DNA of 64,000 bases, taken from the NCBI RefSeq assembly GCF_035083965.1, contig NC_089726.1:17613501-17677500 (forward strand). The letters run 5' to 3'. The stretch's first letter is position 1, and each line of letters begins with the position of its first letter. Source of the stretch: Branchiostoma lanceolatum. Its lineage: Eukaryota; Chordata; Leptocardii; Amphioxiformes; Branchiostomatidae. This document shows, in pieces, positions 63,469 through 64,000 of this stretch. The position numbers and the translations under genes were made by a program. The notes beneath the pieces were generated by a model, which saw only the letters and a list, made by a program, of their open reading frames with translations, made no database searches and had not been told where the DNA came from.

Positions 63469-63839
63469 ATTCGAATCAGCCATGACCCGACAAATCGCAT
63501 TCTAAGTTGCCTTAACGACTTAATCTGACAAAGAAACTCGCCAGTGAGATGCTGGAAGGTGTCAGCTTTCAAATTATATTTTTAGATTGACAGTTTTGGC
63601 ACTTTGGAAGTGATAGAAAGTATCCGCGATTTAACGTTTAAAAATAGTTTCTACTACTTTTCTTTAAACGTTAAATCGTGGATACTTTCTATCACTTCCA
63701 AAGTGCCAAAATTGTCAATCTAAAAACATCTTTTGACATTCGAAAGCTGACACCTTCCAGCATCTCAATGGCGAGTTTGTTTTGTCAGATTAAGTCGTTG
63801 AGGCAACTTAGAATGCTTTTTGGGTCTCGTAGTCAAATC
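63469..63839. repeat. Near-perfect ~370-bp palindrome
   Basis: Arms of ~160 bp (outer GCATTCTAAGTTGCC; inner CACTTTGGAAGTGATAGAAAG and GATTTAACGTTTAAA) mirror each other around ~20 unpaired bases near 63650. Only a few arm mismatches are present, so it is young or conserved. It has no coding capacity and looks like a foldback MITE, downstream of the last visible kelch exon. Confidence 0.8.
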
Positions 63840-64000
63840 ACAGTGGAAAGGGACATTTACATACCAGGATTGGGGCGGTGGGGCGGTTGGTATGCTAATG
63901 AGTACCTTTCAGTGGATCAACGAGCGAGAAAACGTTCTGTGAAGTCAATTTAGAAACCCTCTTTTAATACTAAGTTGATGTGTGAAACTTCACCTTTCCT

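Overview
This window is animal nuclear DNA: long introns with GT-AG boundaries, short coding exons, SINE, LINE and DNA-transposon debris, and micro-, mini- and macrosatellites. The gene set (aminoacylase-1, METTL1, a rolling-stone-like membrane protein, a C12orf56-like protein, a BTB-kelch protein) and the dense, varied small transposons fit an invertebrate deuterostome, most likely a cephalochordate (amphioxus, Branchiostoma). That assignment is inference; no ribosomal or mitochondrial marker is present.

Layout. (1) 328-8833, + strand: the last 14 coding exons of aminoacylase-1 (ACY1); the first ~53 codons lie before the window. (2) 9.7-10.5 kb, - strand: a 5'-truncated Penelope-like retroelement with a GIY-YIG endonuclease tail and a hammerhead ribozyme. 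(3) 11051-17511, - strand: all six coding exons of METTL1, the tRNA m7G46 methyltransferase, with introns full of DNA transposons; one hAT-like element sits exactly on the exon 4 splice donor. (4) 19593-28032, + strand: a three-exon rolling-stone-like membrane protein. Its 7.1-kb first intron holds, on the opposite strand, a complete three-exon gene for a small secreted WSC-domain protein (21019-23660), whose own intron carries a 34-bp minisatellite. (5) 28.2-32.5 kb: LINE debris, foldback elements and no gene. (6) 32577-56012, - strand: eleven coding exons (644 aa) of a C12orf56-like protein of unknown function. Its ~15.6-kb first intron holds a 6.6-kb CACTA-like transposon built mostly of tandem 111/126-bp units, a second hammerhead ribozyme, and a 15-bp minisatellite. 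(7) 58963-63193, + strand: a BTB-BACK-kelch gene whose last exon may lie beyond the window.

The genes have unrelated housekeeping or membrane roles and are not a pathway. In human, METTL1 and C12orf56 are both in 12q14, so their closeness here may be ancient linkage. The least ordinary items are the two hammerhead motifs with a near-absent stem III (the form described as cleaving as dimers in Penelope-like elements), the CACTA-like element, the gene nested in an intron, and the transposon at the METTL1 splice donor.
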